Below are positions 54,332-64,000 of a stretch of 64,000 bases of DNA, one piece after another (the first letter of the stretch is position 1; each line of letters opens with the position of its first letter). The translations under genes were made by a program, and so were the position numbers. This DNA is from Ichthyophis bannanicus (taxonomy: Eukaryota > Chordata > Amphibia > Gymnophiona > Ichthyophiidae): contig CM066033.1 of the NCBI GenBank assembly GCA_033557465.1, positions 592,006,438-592,070,437 of the forward strand, read 5' to 3'. The notes below the pieces were generated by a model, which saw only the letters and a program-made list of their open reading frames with translations, was not told the origin of the DNA and searched no databases.

Positions 54332-55787
54332 TGCGACGCTCCTGCCTGCGCCCTAGAGCTTACAGGCAGGAGTGGCCTTATATTGTCCCTTGAAGAATTA
54401 GCTGGCACGGTTCCCAATGAATCTTGGGAACTGTAGTGCTCTTGTATATTCCTCAGGGAAGAATTGTAGTCGTGACCAGATGTGGGTAGGCAAGCAAGAA
54501 AATTTATTTGTCTTGGGGGATAGTTTCCAGCGCATCAAAAGCTCAAAGCAACAAACGCAAAAAGTGGAACTTTTAGGATAAACAGAAGAAAACAGGAACT
54601 CAGGAAGCAGTGAAATCAAATTTGCTTTAATTCAGCTATTCATAAACTTCAGCAGCTTAACTCAGCATTGCCTCATGTGGTTGTTAGAAAATATTGCAGC
54701 TTTATATCAATAGCTGTTCTCTTCACAGCGTGACTTGGAAACAGGTGAACACAATCAGGAACTCTTACGATTAAACAACAAGGAATGCCAACGTTTTATA
54801 TTCTCTTCATTTAAAACTTATGTGCTTCTTTGAACTGTTATTCAATACAGCAGATAGAGCAATCCATGGCACAAGGCTCAGGATTCAGGGTAGGTAAAGA
54901 ACTTTCTACCTGCATGTATTCTTCTGAACTAACACAATTACTGTCCATATCAGGTTCTTTATTTTGCCCTGACTTCAGCTCCAGGAACTTCTGAAATTCC
55001 TTCAGTAGCAATTCAGCCTGTGTTTGCTTTTCATCTGGTGGATAGTTATTGGCAAGGGTTACGCCCTTCCCCCACTCACTATCTACGTCGGAAGCAAAGT
55101 TAGGTTTGCACAGTTCAGCACTATATGAAGGTTTCTTCAGCCAAGCATACAAATTAGGAAATTGTGCTTTACCTTGTTTAGAGGCATTTATAAAAGAACT
55201 TCTCTTAGGAAAACTTTCTCCTGGCTGTAGTTCTCTGTCTTTATAGCACTGCTTGTTGGCATTAGAAGTACCTTTTCTCCACGTGCTGCTTTCTCGTGGC
55301 TGGCTAGGTCTAGGCTTTACCCGGCAGTAAGAGTTTCTTGCAGGGTACGTTGGACTCCCAGGCTGACTCTTCCAGGGTTCTGTCTTCTCACAAGGTCCTA
55401 GTGTTCTTCTCCTAGCTTCTAGGGTTCCAGCACTCTGCACTCCTCTCACAACGTTCTTTTGGACTTGGATATCCTTCCCCACACTATCCTCTGGGATATT
55501 CTCTGTGGTCCTCTCTGCAACAACAACCTGTTCACCTTTCTCCTCACCTCTCTTTCAGCTCTCTCTGAGGTTTTAAAAAGGGCTTCAATTCCCGGCACTC
55601 CCTGCCGTTCCCTTGGGTGTGCCCAATCAGAGCTGAAGCCTAACTCCTCCCCTGTACTGGGGTGTGTCTTCGGCTCAGCAGAGCACTGTGTTTTTTTCAG
55701 GTCAGTTTTGGAAATCCTGTGTGATTTAGCTCTGCTCTCAGGATTTTCCTCAACATCCATTTCTTCTGAAGGGCCATCTTCACCACA
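54332..55787 (-). mobile_element. solo LTR, family V
   Basis: The minus strand starts TGTGGTGAAGATGG and ends GGAGCGTCGCA, with GTAC at 54328-54331 and 55788-55791. AATAAA on the minus strand at 54508-54503, 171 bases before the end. 1456 bases, no internal genes, inserted in unassigned sequence. Confidence 0.83.
54838..55760 (-). pseudogene. LTR-encoded MDC-tail ORF (family V)
   Basis: Two overlapping frames. The first (55760-55446) begins 27 bases inside the LTR, MDVEENPESRAKSHRISK, and is Lys/Arg/Glu-rich. The second (55482-54838, 214 codons) reads through a basic, Pro/Ser-rich region (YCRVKPRPSQPRESSTWRKG). It then has a Leu/Glu-rich stretch (AELLLKEFQKFLELKSG) and an acidic tail with EEYMQVESSL and CAMDCSICCIE. 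A frameshift within 55446-55482, or splicing, would link them. Layout and tail match the other LTR families; function unknown. Confidence 0.65.
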
Positions 55788-55791
55788 GTAC

Positions 55792-56089
55792 TAGAAATTT
55801 TAATCACATCCAAGAGTAGACAGCTACTAGTCAGGGTGAGAGCTAAAAAGAAACTAAAACTGAGGAGTGAGCAAAAAACAAGATTTGTCTCTTATCCATG
55901 AAGAAATGATGGGGTTATCTTAAGGACACGTAGTGTGACTAATCAGTGGTCCTAATACACAAGGTGAGGAGTGAGCAGAATACCGATTGTTAACTGGAAA
56001 CCAAAAGGAACTATTAGAAGAGTTAAAAGGAGAGTTAAGCAAGGTCTAAATCTTTTTATCAAACTACTTTATGATATAGAAAAAATAAT
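55792..56089. other. unassigned, left flank of DIRS-C
   Basis: AT-rich sequence with no coding signal or known repeat. Its right side is interrupted by DIRS-C and continues beyond 63395. Confidence 0.45.
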
Positions 56090-56250
56090 AATTACACTTA
56101 CCTGGTAATTGTAGTTCCTTGAGTGACGACAGCTTAGTCCTCCACCTCTGGGTAGTGCACCTCCTCCTGCAGCCTGGAGACTGGACCAATCAAATCTTGG
56201 CATCACTGGAAGTAGCTTGCTGGTATTCCTCATCAGCCCCAGTGAACTAT
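56090..56250 (-). repeat. DIRS-C right inverted terminal repeat
   Basis: AATTACACTTACCTGGTAAT at the outer edge, then CTCCACCTCTGGGTAGTGCA to CTCATCAGCCCCAGTG. The latter part is the inverted complement of 63258-63372. Confidence 0.9.
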
Positions 56251-56545
56251 TGACAAAGCAGACTCAAAAGAGCAACAAACAAGTAGCTAACCTTTGATAC
56301 CTAACGGAATTTTTTTTTTTTTAACAAACTTGAACCTTCCCTGAAAAACAGAAAGAATGAAATTATCCTTATGAAAAGCCCCTCCCCCCGCCTGCCAAGC
56401 CACAGCCAGCTAGCGAGAGAAAGGAACAGACACCCTAGCCAGACTGACCTTAAGAGCTGGCTCGCATCCGGAAACACTCACCTGTGTAAACGCCTCACAG
56501 GACCGAACGCGTGCCGCAACAACCTAGAACCCCGAGGGCGGGAAT

Positions 56546-56642
56546 GAGGACTAAGCTGTCGTCACTCAAGGTACTACAATTACCAGGTAAGTGTAATTAC
56601 TATTTCCTTATCATTCCTCCAGCTTAGTCCTCCACCTCTGGG
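56546..56642 (-). repeat. DIRS-C internal complementary region
   Basis: First half complementary to 56090-56140, second half (TTTCCTTATCATTCCTCCAG) complementary to 63370-63394. It is a perfect example of the DIRS joint. Confidence 0.9.
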
Positions 56643-56658
56643 ATGTAGCAGAGCAGTA

Positions 56659-58221
56659 CTAACGGGAGGGACCCTGCCAGCCGGCACGCAAGACAGCTGA
56701 ACCAAAACAGGCATCTCTCGCTGCCAGCACATCCAGCCGATAGTGCCTACTGAAAGTATGTAGCGACAACCACGTCACCGCCTTACAAATTTCCACCAGC
56801 GGAACTAGACTGTGCTCCACCCAGGACGTCGCCTGCGCTCTAGTTGAATGAGCCCTCAAACCCATTGGAGCAGAGCGCCCCTGTAACATATATGCCGAAG
56901 CAATGGCCTCCATGATCCACCTGGAAAGAGATGCTTTCGCCGCAGCCTTTCCTTTCCTGGGGCCCCCAAACAGAACAAATAACCGATCCGACTTGTGGAA
57001 GGACTCGGTGACTGACAAATAACGGCGCAACACTCTCTTGATGTCTAAGCGACTAAGACCCCGGTTGGAAGCCTGCTCCCCTGCCGCCCGCATGACGGGA
57101 AGTGAAACCACCTGATTCACATGAAAGGAGGAAGATACCTTAGGTAGGAAGGAAGGCACTGGCCTGAGAACCACTTTCTGAGAAGAAAAGCAGAGGAAGG
57201 GCTCCCTACACGAAAGCGCCTGAAGCTCCGAAATACGCCGAGCTGAACAAATGGCCACCAAAAACACAGCTTTAAGAGTCAAATCTTTCACCGAGACTTG
57301 AGCTAAAGGTTCAAACGGAGCTCTACTCAGCGCCCTTAACACCAAGTTGAGATCCCACGGTGGAACAGAAATCCGACGTGCCGAACGCAACCTGGAAACC
57401 GCTTTAAGAAAACGCCCAACATCGACGTGCGCCCCCAGAGCTACGCCTTGCACTTTACCTCTGTAGCAGGCTAGGGCTGCCAGCTGCACTCTTAAGGAAC
57501 TGACGGCTAGCCCCTTATCGAAGCCATTTTGTAAAAAATCCAATACCACCGGTACCGACGCCGTGGCAGCGCGGACCTGACGTCTCGAACACCAGTCCTC
57601 GAAAATTCGCCAAACGTGTACATAAGCCAGCGAAGTTGAACGTTTACGCGCCTGAAGTAAGGTCGCCATGACGGACTTGGAATAACCTTTCTTTTTTAGC
57701 CGCGCCCTTTCAATGGCCAAGCCATAAGCGAGAATCTCTCCACCCGCGGCATTAGGAGCGGACCCTGAACCAGTAGCTCCTGAGACAACGGGAGGTGCCA
57801 CGGCGTTCCGTCTAGCAATCTTACCAGGTCGGCATACCACGGACGCATGGGCCAATCTGGCGCTATCAATAGCACCCTCCCCCGATGCGCTTTGATGCGC
57901 TGAATCACCCAACCGAGGAGCGCCCACGGAGGAAACACATAGAGAAGACCTATTGAGGGCCACAGTTGCATGAGGGCATCGATTCCTTCTGACATGGGTT
58001 CCCGTCTTCTGCTGAAGAACCGACTTACTTTTGCGGAGTGGAAAGTGGCCATGAGGTCCATGACTGGCATTTCCCACCGACGCACTAACTGCGCAAACAC
58101 CGTGGGATGCAGCTCCCACTCCCCTGCATCCACTTGCACCCTGCTGAGAAAATCCGCCATCACATTGTCTTTTCCGGCAATGTGCGCCGCCTATATTGCC
58201 TGCAAGCACAGTTCTATCCAT
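56659..58221 (-). CDS. DIRS-C tyrosine recombinase, open frame of 520 codons
   Basis: The C-terminal 350 residues are a tyrosine recombinase with a complete active site. The first arginine is in ICSARRISELQ (about residue 328), HxxR is in AHSTRAQATSW (His458, Arg461), and the nucleophile is Tyr494 in HTFSRHYRLD. The core has RKRSTSLAYVHVWRIFEDWC and WDLNLVLRALSRAPFEP. The first 150 or so codons overlap the RNase H frame in another phase, so the true start is uncertain. The enzyme would integrate circular cDNA without making a target duplication. This is the only unbroken recombinase in the window. Confidence 0.85.
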   Translation of the reverse strand: MDRTVLAGNIGGAHCRKRQCDGGFSQQGASGCRGVGAASHGVCAVSASVGNASHGPHGHFPLRKSKSVLQQKTGTHVRRNRCPHATVALNRSSLCVSSVGAPRLGDSAHQSASGEGAIDSARLAHASVVCRPGKIARRNAVAPPVVSGATGSGSAPNAAGGEILAYGLAIERARLKKKGYSKSVMATLLQARKRSTSLAYVHVWRIFEDWCSRRQVRAATASVPVVLDFLQNGFDKGLAVSSLRVQLAALACYRGKVQGVALGAHVDVGRFLKAVSRLRSARRISVPPWDLNLVLRALSRAPFEPLAQVSVKDLTLKAVFLVAICSARRISELQALSCREPFLCFSSQKVVLRPVPSFLPKVSSSFHVNQVVSLPVMRAAGEQASNRGLSRLDIKRVLRRYLSVTESFHKSDRLFVLFGGPRKGKAAAKASLSRWIMEAIASAYMLQGRSAPMGLRAHSTRAQATSWVEHSLVPLVEICKAVTWLSLHTFSRHYRLDVLAARDACFGSAVLRAGWQGPSR

Positions 58222-59270
58222 GCAAATAGTCTCTGGGATTCGTCCTCCATGACCACGCTTCCGGTGCCGCCCTGCCGATTTATGTAAGCTACGGTCTCAG
58301 CATTGTTGGAAAGCACCCGTACCGCTCGTCGTGTTACTTGGGCCTTGAAGCTCTGCAAGGCCCGAAATACCGCTCTCAGCTCCAATCGGTTGATCGACCA
58401 GCCGCTCTCCTCCGGAGACCAGAGACCCTGTGCAAAGTCTACTCCGAAATGTGCTCCCCAGCCCACCAAACTCGCATCCGTTAATAGTGGAACCCACTCC
58501 GGCTGTTCTAAGGGCATTCCCGCCCGTAAACACGCCGGCCGCAGCCAGCACTGCAGGTCCTGCCGGACCTGCGACGGGCAAGGAAGCCGTTTGGTCAACG
58601 AATCGGACTGATTGGACCAGCGGCGAAGCAAGGCCCGCTGCAATGACCTCATATGGAACCTGGCCCAAGGAACCACCTCTAATGTCGCCGCCATTGTCCC
58701 CGGCACCTGAAGGTATTTCCACGCCGACGGTGCTGCGAGCTTGCGGAAGCCCCGCACCAGGCTTCTTAGAGCCAGAGCTCTCCGCTCTGTCAGGAATACC
58801 GAGCCTTTCTGAGTACTGAACTGCACTCCCAAGTACTCCAGAACCTGTGTCGGCACCAGGTGACTTTTGACTGGATTGACCACCCAGCCTAGAGACTGTA
58901 GAAGAGCTACTACCTTTTCCGTGGCTATCAGGCTCTCGGCTCGGGACTTTGCTCAAATCAACCAATCGTCTAGATACGGATGGACTAAGACTCCTTCTTT
59001 CCATAATGCCGCCGCTGCCACCACCACCATCATTTTGGTGAACACGCGCGGCGCTGTCGCCAACCCGAAGGGCAGAGCCTGAAACTGGTAATGCCCCCAA
59101 GGAAGTGTGAAACGCAGAAATCTCTGATGTGACACCCTGATGGGAATATGGAGATAAGCTTCGGTGAGATCGAGGGAAGTCAAAAACTCCCCTCGCCGAA
59201 CTGCAACAATAACTGATCGAAGCGTCTCCATACGAAAATGCAGCACCCAAAGACAGCGATTTACACCTTT
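57696..59270 (-). pseudogene. DIRS-C RT (palm onward) and RNase H
   Basis: From the LINE junction the frame reads LRSVIVAVRRGEFLTSLDLT, YQFQALPFGLATAPRVFTKM and the catalytic HPYLDDWLI. A TGA follows where DIRS-B has Arg (CGA to TGA). The next frame (58883-58191) carries the thumb and the RNase H landmarks LLTDASLVGWGAHF, RLELRAVFRAL and VLSNNAETVAYINRQGGTG, with Asn replacing Asp in the third. A further stop separates the last part (58163-57696, ADFLSRV to LMAWPLKGRG). Confidence 0.88.
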
Positions 59271-59273
59271 GAG

Positions 59274-60412
59274 ATTTATTTATTTTATTTAGCAAGCATT
59301 TGTAGCCCGCTCCTTCCAGCGATCAGAAGCGGGTAGGATTACTATTGTGAAACTGCCGAATCAAGGCAGGTACAAATTTTGTTTACATACAGATTGTCAG
59401 AAAAGCACATCATACAGAGTTAACACTTCTTAGCTATGGGGAGTTCATTTACATATATACATAAATACATATATACAGGATAATCTTCTTGGACTGTCGA
59501 ATCAAGGCAGGTACAAATTTTGCTTACATACAGATTGTCAGAAAAGCACATCATACAGAGTTAACACTTCTTAGCTATGGGGGAGTTCATTTACAGATAT
59601 ACATAAATACATATACACAGGATAATCTTCTTGGACACAGTGGTCAGGGGCTGCTCCATCTGTGGGTTTAGTTCAGGTTGAAATGTGATTGGAAAATGTG
59701 CGTTTTGAGTTTCTTTCTGAAGTCTAGAAGGTCATTGCTAGCTCGTAGTTCTGGTGGGAGTTGGTTCCACAGTGTTGGCGCCACATATGAGAAAGCCCTG
59801 TGGCTGGTGTTAGTTTTGGCAGATCTTATATCTGTTGGAGTGTGAAGGATGTTGGAATTGTGGGTTCTTCTGTTTCGGGTAGGAGTTTGCAATCTTACTA
59901 GTTTGTTGAGGAAGGAAGGTGCTAAGTTGTGGATGAGTTTGAAGGTGGTTGTTAGTATTTTGTATTTTGTGCGAGCTGTTATGGGTAGCCAGTGTAATTG
60001 AATTAGCACTGGTGTGATGTGGTCACTTAGATTTTTCTTCATTATGACCCTGGCAGCTACATTTTGTGCCATTTGTAATATGTTTAGGGTTTTTTTAGGT
60101 AAACCTTGTAGGATGGCGTTGCAGTAGTCAAAATGTGGCATGATGAGTGCTTGGGCCACTGTTCTGAAGTCTTGGGGATCAATAATATTCCGAATGGGTT
60201 GGAGCACTCTAAGCTTGTGGAAAACTGCTCTGTTGGTCTTTCGGAGGTGTTTTTCCATCTTTAGGTCACAGTCAAATGTGACTCCTAGATACTTTATTTC
60301 TTTTTTTGTTTGGTAAGTGTTGTTACATAGTGTTATTGATGTGGGAGGGTCAAAATTCGGTTCTTTGGAGATATACATTACTTCGGTTTTTTTGTGATTA
60401 ATTGACATGCTA
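59274..60412 (-). mobile_element. L2-like LINE copy E in DIRS-C RT
   Basis: A 5'-truncated minus-strand LINE. The open frame from about 60412 to 59668 (245 codons) reads SINHKKTEVMYISKEPNFDP, IKYLGVTFDCDLKMEKHLRK, RVIMKKNLSDHITPVLIQLH and YVAPTLWNQLPPELR, the RT thumb and C-terminus of L2-like LINEs. The 3' UTR contains a tandem duplication of about 125 bases (near 59345-59510 and 59480-59640) and ends in AAATAAAATAAATAAAT at 59274. Among the youngest LINEs here. Confidence 0.88.
59343..59640 (-). repeat. tandem duplication in the L2-like 3' UTR
   Basis: Two copies of a unit containing CGAATCAAGGCAGGTACAAA (near 59352 and 59497) and GCACATCATACAGAGTTAAC (near 59404 and 59546), with a few differences. 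Confidence 0.85.
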
Positions 60413-60702
60413 CTTCCAGGAGATCTAGAATGGGACAAAGGGAGCCATCCTTCTTTGGCACCACAAAATAGATAGAATAACAACCCATGCTGTATTCCGC
60501 TGGCGGAACGGGGATGACCGCTCCCAACTGAAGAAGACGGTTCGTTTGCCGCACCTGGAACGCTTTCTGAGGGCTCCTGCAGGGAGACAGCACAAACGAG
60601 TCCAACAGCAGCTGCGCGAGATCTAAGGCATAACCGTCGCGGATGATCTCCAAGACCCACTGGTCGGACGTAATGTGGGTCCAGGCAGAAAGAAAACCTC
60701 AA
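60413..60702 (-). pseudogene. DIRS-C RT N-terminal part
   Basis: The frame reads ALDLAQLLLDSFVLSPCRSP, LLQLGAVIPVPPAEYSMGCY and SIYFVVPKKDGSLCPILDL, matching the fingers of the DIRS RT. It is cut at PILDL by the L2-like LINE and resumes at 59270. Confidence 0.85.
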
Positions 60703-60747
60703 AGACGACCTACGATCGGTTGAATACCTGCCAGGACCCGCCGGCCT

Positions 60748-62213
60748 TCATTGTGGCTTTCGAGAGACTGCAGAGGCCACCGCAGCAAATCCTCTACTTG
60801 CACCTTGAAATCCCCGAAAACCCTGGGCTCTAGATGCAAACCTACCTCTTTGGGACCCTGCAAAACGGGGTGACCAAAACCTCCGAAAGTCTCTAAACTG
60901 CCCCTGAAATGCCGAAACAGATTTACCCCGCCTAGACTTATCTTCCGGCAGCCGGTCTCCTTTGGAATCCCCCAAATCCTTAACCAACTTATCCAAATCT
61001 TCACCAAACAATAGCTTTCCCTTAAACGGAAGCTTGCCGAGACGCACCTTAGACGACCCATTAGCTGCCCAATTTTTTAGCCAGAGAGCTCTACGCACCG
61101 CTACCAAAGAGGCCATACTATTTGATAAGGATCTGATAAGGTCGTAGTGCACATCCGCCAAATACGCCGAGCCTCTAAACACTGTAGCTCCCGCACTTCG
61201 TCTCTCTCTAATGACGCCGACTGCCTTAGGTGTTGGACCCAGCGAAGGCAGGCCCTTGCGACCCAAGCCCCACATATGGAGGCCTGCAATGCAACTGCAT
61301 CCGCCTCAAAGGATTGCTTCAACAAACCATCCATCTTTCTATCTTGCGCCTCCTTCAAGGCCGCACTGCCTTCCACCGGGATCGTGGTCTTTTTAGTGAC
61401 CGCTGAAACCGCAGCATCAACTTTCGGGGAACGGAATCTCTCCTTGTCCTTGTCCTTGTCCGCTAGTGGATACAGCTTATTCATGATCCTTATCCCCTTA
61501 AGACCGGATTCGGGAGTATCCCATTCCATCTGAATCATCTGATCTATCACTTTATGGATAGGGAAAACCACCTGCATTTGACATACCGCTTGAATAATAG
61601 GATCCGCACCATCCTCATCCTCAACCGGTTGCTCAGCAGCCAGCCTGAGCATCTGCAGGGCTTCTGTAATAAGAGCCGGCAACTCCTCTTTCCAAAACAC
61701 TTGTATGATCTTCGCCTGGTCCTCAGGCTCAGGAATCTCTCCCTCCTCTAACTCATCTATCTCAGCGTCTGCATCAAACTCAGCATCTTCTCCTTCCTGC
61801 CAGTCCACTTCAGCCAAGAGAGGATCAGCCATCTACGGTCTCTTAGTTGCTTTCAAGCCCAAAGACTCACGCTCTGCTATACCAGACCGCGCACTAGAGG
61901 AAGAGATAGGCAGGGAGCCACCCATCAGCCCCTGCTTCCTGCGGCAAAATGCCTGATGCATCAGTAATACAAAGTCTGGAGAAAAATCGTCTATCTGTGA
62001 CGTGACCCCAAGATCCAACTGCCTGCCGGCAACCCTGGACATTGCCGCTTCACCCTCTGCTACCGCGAGCGCTCCTTGGGCAGAAGAAGCCATGGAACTC
62101 TCCAACTGTTGTTCCATAGTGAGTGAAACTGAGGCACAGCGATGACAGATGTCTGTCTCTGTGCTGGCGCCCCTTCGAGTGCCACAGATGACACACTGGG
62201 AGCTAGAAGACAT
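60748..62213 (-). pseudogene. DIRS-C gag-like ORF1
   Basis: Starts MSSSSQCVICGTRRGASTET with Cys pairs CVIC and CHRC. An in-frame TAG (61833-61835) precedes an acidic segment (DADAEIDELEEGEIPEPEDQ) and a helical region. A frameshift near 61150-61200 leads to the last part (61275-60748), with LPFKGKLLFGEDLDKLVKDL, comparable to the GENLFG region of DIRS-A and B, and an Arg/Gly/Phe-rich tail. Much diverged from DIRS-A and B gag, which supports a separate family. Confidence 0.8.
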
Positions 62214-63257
62214 GGACTCAAAAACTTTGAGGGACCCTAGGATTCCCGGACTCCAGTAATCCCCAGCCCCTAGGGAAAGAGCTCACCTTGCCACCCAGAG
62301 AGCTTATTGCTCTTCCCCCAGGCTTGCCCCTTAAGCTTAGGTTATTTATTTGCTTATTATTCCTTTTTTTTTTTAACTGCTGGAACTAAGAATGCTGCCT
62401 GAGTTGACTTCCAGGAAAGACAAATCCCTTCGGAAGTCTTAACAGTGCACAGGGAACCCGCTTCAAAAGGCGCTGAAAAATAAAGCAATAAAACAAAACA
62501 CTGAAGAGAAAGTACCAAAAGGAAACCCCCGTTAAAGTAAAACTGCAATAAAAACAAAGAAAATAGCGAAATACTTTGGCGGAGCTGCACAGACCGCAGT
62601 CCGTATGAAAAAAGGAGCACCGGAGGCCACGCTGAAAACCGCTTGTCTCACAGAGGCCGTGGGAGCCGTGTGCTCAAAATGGCCGCGGCTCCACACAGAG
62701 TTTTGGCGCGCTGCGCTCTGCGGTCCTCCAGCCACAAATGGACAGCCAAACCGGACTCCGTGAAGGACCGCGTTCCGAAACAGCTCTCCTAGGGACCCAA
62801 GGCCCAGAGAGAGAGAAAGGAGCCGCACTCACTATTCCGGTAACCAGCCCTGCCCCCAGGCAGAAAAAGGGAAGCTGTCCCCTAAGCTGCGGGCTGCCGT
62901 GTAGCAATAATCGGGCCGCCGGTGTACCGAGCAAGGAGCTCTGCCCCGAGCAGTCCAGGGGTCAGAGATCCTACCTTAAATCAGCCTCACTGTAAGCGGT
63001 CTGTGGCTCGGCAGGGGAGGGAACCCACAAAGGTATTCCCAAAGCTCCGAAAACTTCTCTTGTCTTTTTTTTTTTTTTTTAAAGTAACAGCCCCTCAAAA
63101 GGAACCGACTAACTCAAAGAAGCCAGAATGATTGAAACAAAAGTAAATTAATGGGAAACAAATTAAATAAATTTAGACAACTATCTTGCTCCTTATCTGT
63201 TTCTCTAGTGAGCCCAGCACCTAGGCTCACTACGTCCTCCTGCTGCATGAAGACTGG
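62214..63257 (-). other. DIRS-C 5' leader
   Basis: About 1 kb between the left inverted repeat and the gag start. GC-rich in part, with two A/T tracts (62367-62377 and 63066-63081). No coding signal. The promoter would be expected here or in the repeat. Confidence 0.6.
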
Positions 63258-63394
63258 ACACACTGGGGCTGATGAGGAATACCAGCACGCTACTTCCAGT
63301 GATGCCAAGATTTGATTGGTCCAGTCTCCAGGCTTCAGGAGGAGGTGCACTACCCAGAGGTGGAGGACTAAGCTGGAGGAATGATAAGGAATGC
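63258..63394 (-). repeat. DIRS-C left inverted terminal repeat
   Basis: CACTGGGGCTGATGAGGAAT to GGTGCACTACCCAGAGGTGG, the inverted complement of 56130-56245. The outer edge is GGAATGATAAGGAATGCTAT. Confidence 0.9.
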
Positions 63395-64000
63395 TATTTG
63401 TAAGGAAAAATGCTTCAGAAAGCTTCCTCATTCAGAATACACAGAGTAGCCCAAAGGATGTGGGTTACCGTTGAAGCCTGAACTTTGCTACAGTTTTTGA
63501 TAAACTAGTAATCTTAAATGAAGGTGAACTGTGTTCCAGTAATTTGCTAACAGTAGATGGATGAAGACCCTACTTTTGAAAACATAATCAAGTAATAAAG
63601 TTGGGAAAGAAAAATGGTACAAGTACAGATTGTGGTTAGTATTTTCTACTGAAGCAATGACCAATGTTACATGACGATTAAGTTTTGAGTTGTGGTAAGC
63701 TCTTTTTTTTTTTTTAAACTTCCTCTTTTGACTTTACTTTGCAGCATCAAAAATGTGAGTATTAATAATGGATTTTTATCAGCACTGCCCCTGGTTTCCT
63801 ACAGTTCTGCAACCACTGTATGTGAGGGTCATAGGTCAAACTTCCACAGACTATGCTTTCAGGCTGAAAATATTGCAGCCATATGAACAGCTTTATGGAA
63901 CCAACTTTCAAAAGAGCAAAGGCATCTGGGACAACTAACCTGCATGGACAGCCACAGATATCAGACTGCCTTGGAAAAATTGGTGTAAGTAGACAAACAG
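63395..64000. other. unassigned right flank
   Basis: AT-rich sequence, possibly the continuation of 55792-56089 before DIRS-C inserted. No coding or repeat landmarks beyond a T-run at 63703-63714. Confidence 0.4.

Larger units (their letters stand above)
56090..63394 (-). mobile_element. DIRS-type retrotransposon, copy C, distinct family
   Basis: A separate DIRS family from A and B. The minus-strand order is left inverted repeat (63258-63394), leader, gag (62213-60748), RT (60702-60413, then 59270-58884), RNase H (58883-57696), tyrosine recombinase (58221-56659), internal complementary region (56546-56642), right inverted repeat (56090-56250). One L2-like LINE (59274-60412) splits the RT. 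About 6.2 kb of element sequence and few lesions, so relatively recent. Confidence 0.93.

Noticed and set aside
58297..59295. Ser/Gly-rich minus-strand frame of 332 codons in DIRS-C
   Set aside because: Alternate phase across RT and LINE tail sequence; it begins in the LINE tail, so it is a by-product of the insertion.
59668..60702. 344-codon ORF as a fusion gene
   Set aside because: It is a chance join of an alternate DIRS phase with the L2-like LINE frame.

Overview
This window is vertebrate nuclear DNA made almost wholly of transposable elements. I found no host gene, rRNA, tRNA gene or CRISPR array. The mix of tyrosine-recombinase DIRS elements, CR1 and L2-like LINEs, tRNA-derived CORE-SINEs and a Gypsy element of the Gmr1 type (SCAN-like gag, integrase ahead of where RT belongs) suggests a large-genome amphibian, perhaps a caecilian. 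That assignment is inference from repeat content only.

Layout. 1-2.7 kb: minus-strand CR1 with a long open ORF2 that runs off the left edge. 3.3-5.65 kb: decayed plus-strand CR1. 6.0-6.24 kb: SINE. 6.25-28.6 kb: a CR1 split by a DIRS element (DIRS-A, 9196-28396), which holds two L2-like LINEs. The second LINE holds a Gmr1-like LTR element (13924-24445), whose integrase is split by a solo LTR (16277-20688), which in turn holds a DNA transposon (17523-20359). This is a six-level nest. 28.7-34.4 kb: an ancient DIRS-D broken by an L2-like LINE, an RTE fragment, a long-TIR element and a palindromic insert. 34.4-40.7 kb: CR1-D split by a solo LTR that itself holds another solo LTR. 40.7-44.8 kb: old LINE and SINE debris. 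44.85-53.54 kb: DIRS-B (+) with a SINE and a solo LTR that contains a miniature DIRS. 54.3-55.8 kb: another solo LTR. 56.09-63.39 kb: DIRS-C (-) with one L2-like insertion. The rest is unassigned.

The most interesting signal is in the LTRs. The Gmr1-like LTR pair and five solo LTRs (four sequence families besides the Gmr1 one) all start at or near TGT, end in CA, are flanked by perfect 4-bp duplications, and carry AATAAA 130-171 nt before the 3' end. Each contains a sense-strand ORF of roughly 215-355 codons: Arg/Ser-rich, then acidic, ending in a short tail with a conserved Met-Asp-Cys motif. I do not recognise this protein. Its position in the LTR recalls retroviral nef or sag, but its function is unknown.

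Two other items deserve attention: a Gmr1-like element that keeps gag, protease and integrase but has lost RT and RNase H, and a TIR-bounded DNA transposon whose 452-codon ORF has DDE-like landmarks but no family name I can assign.
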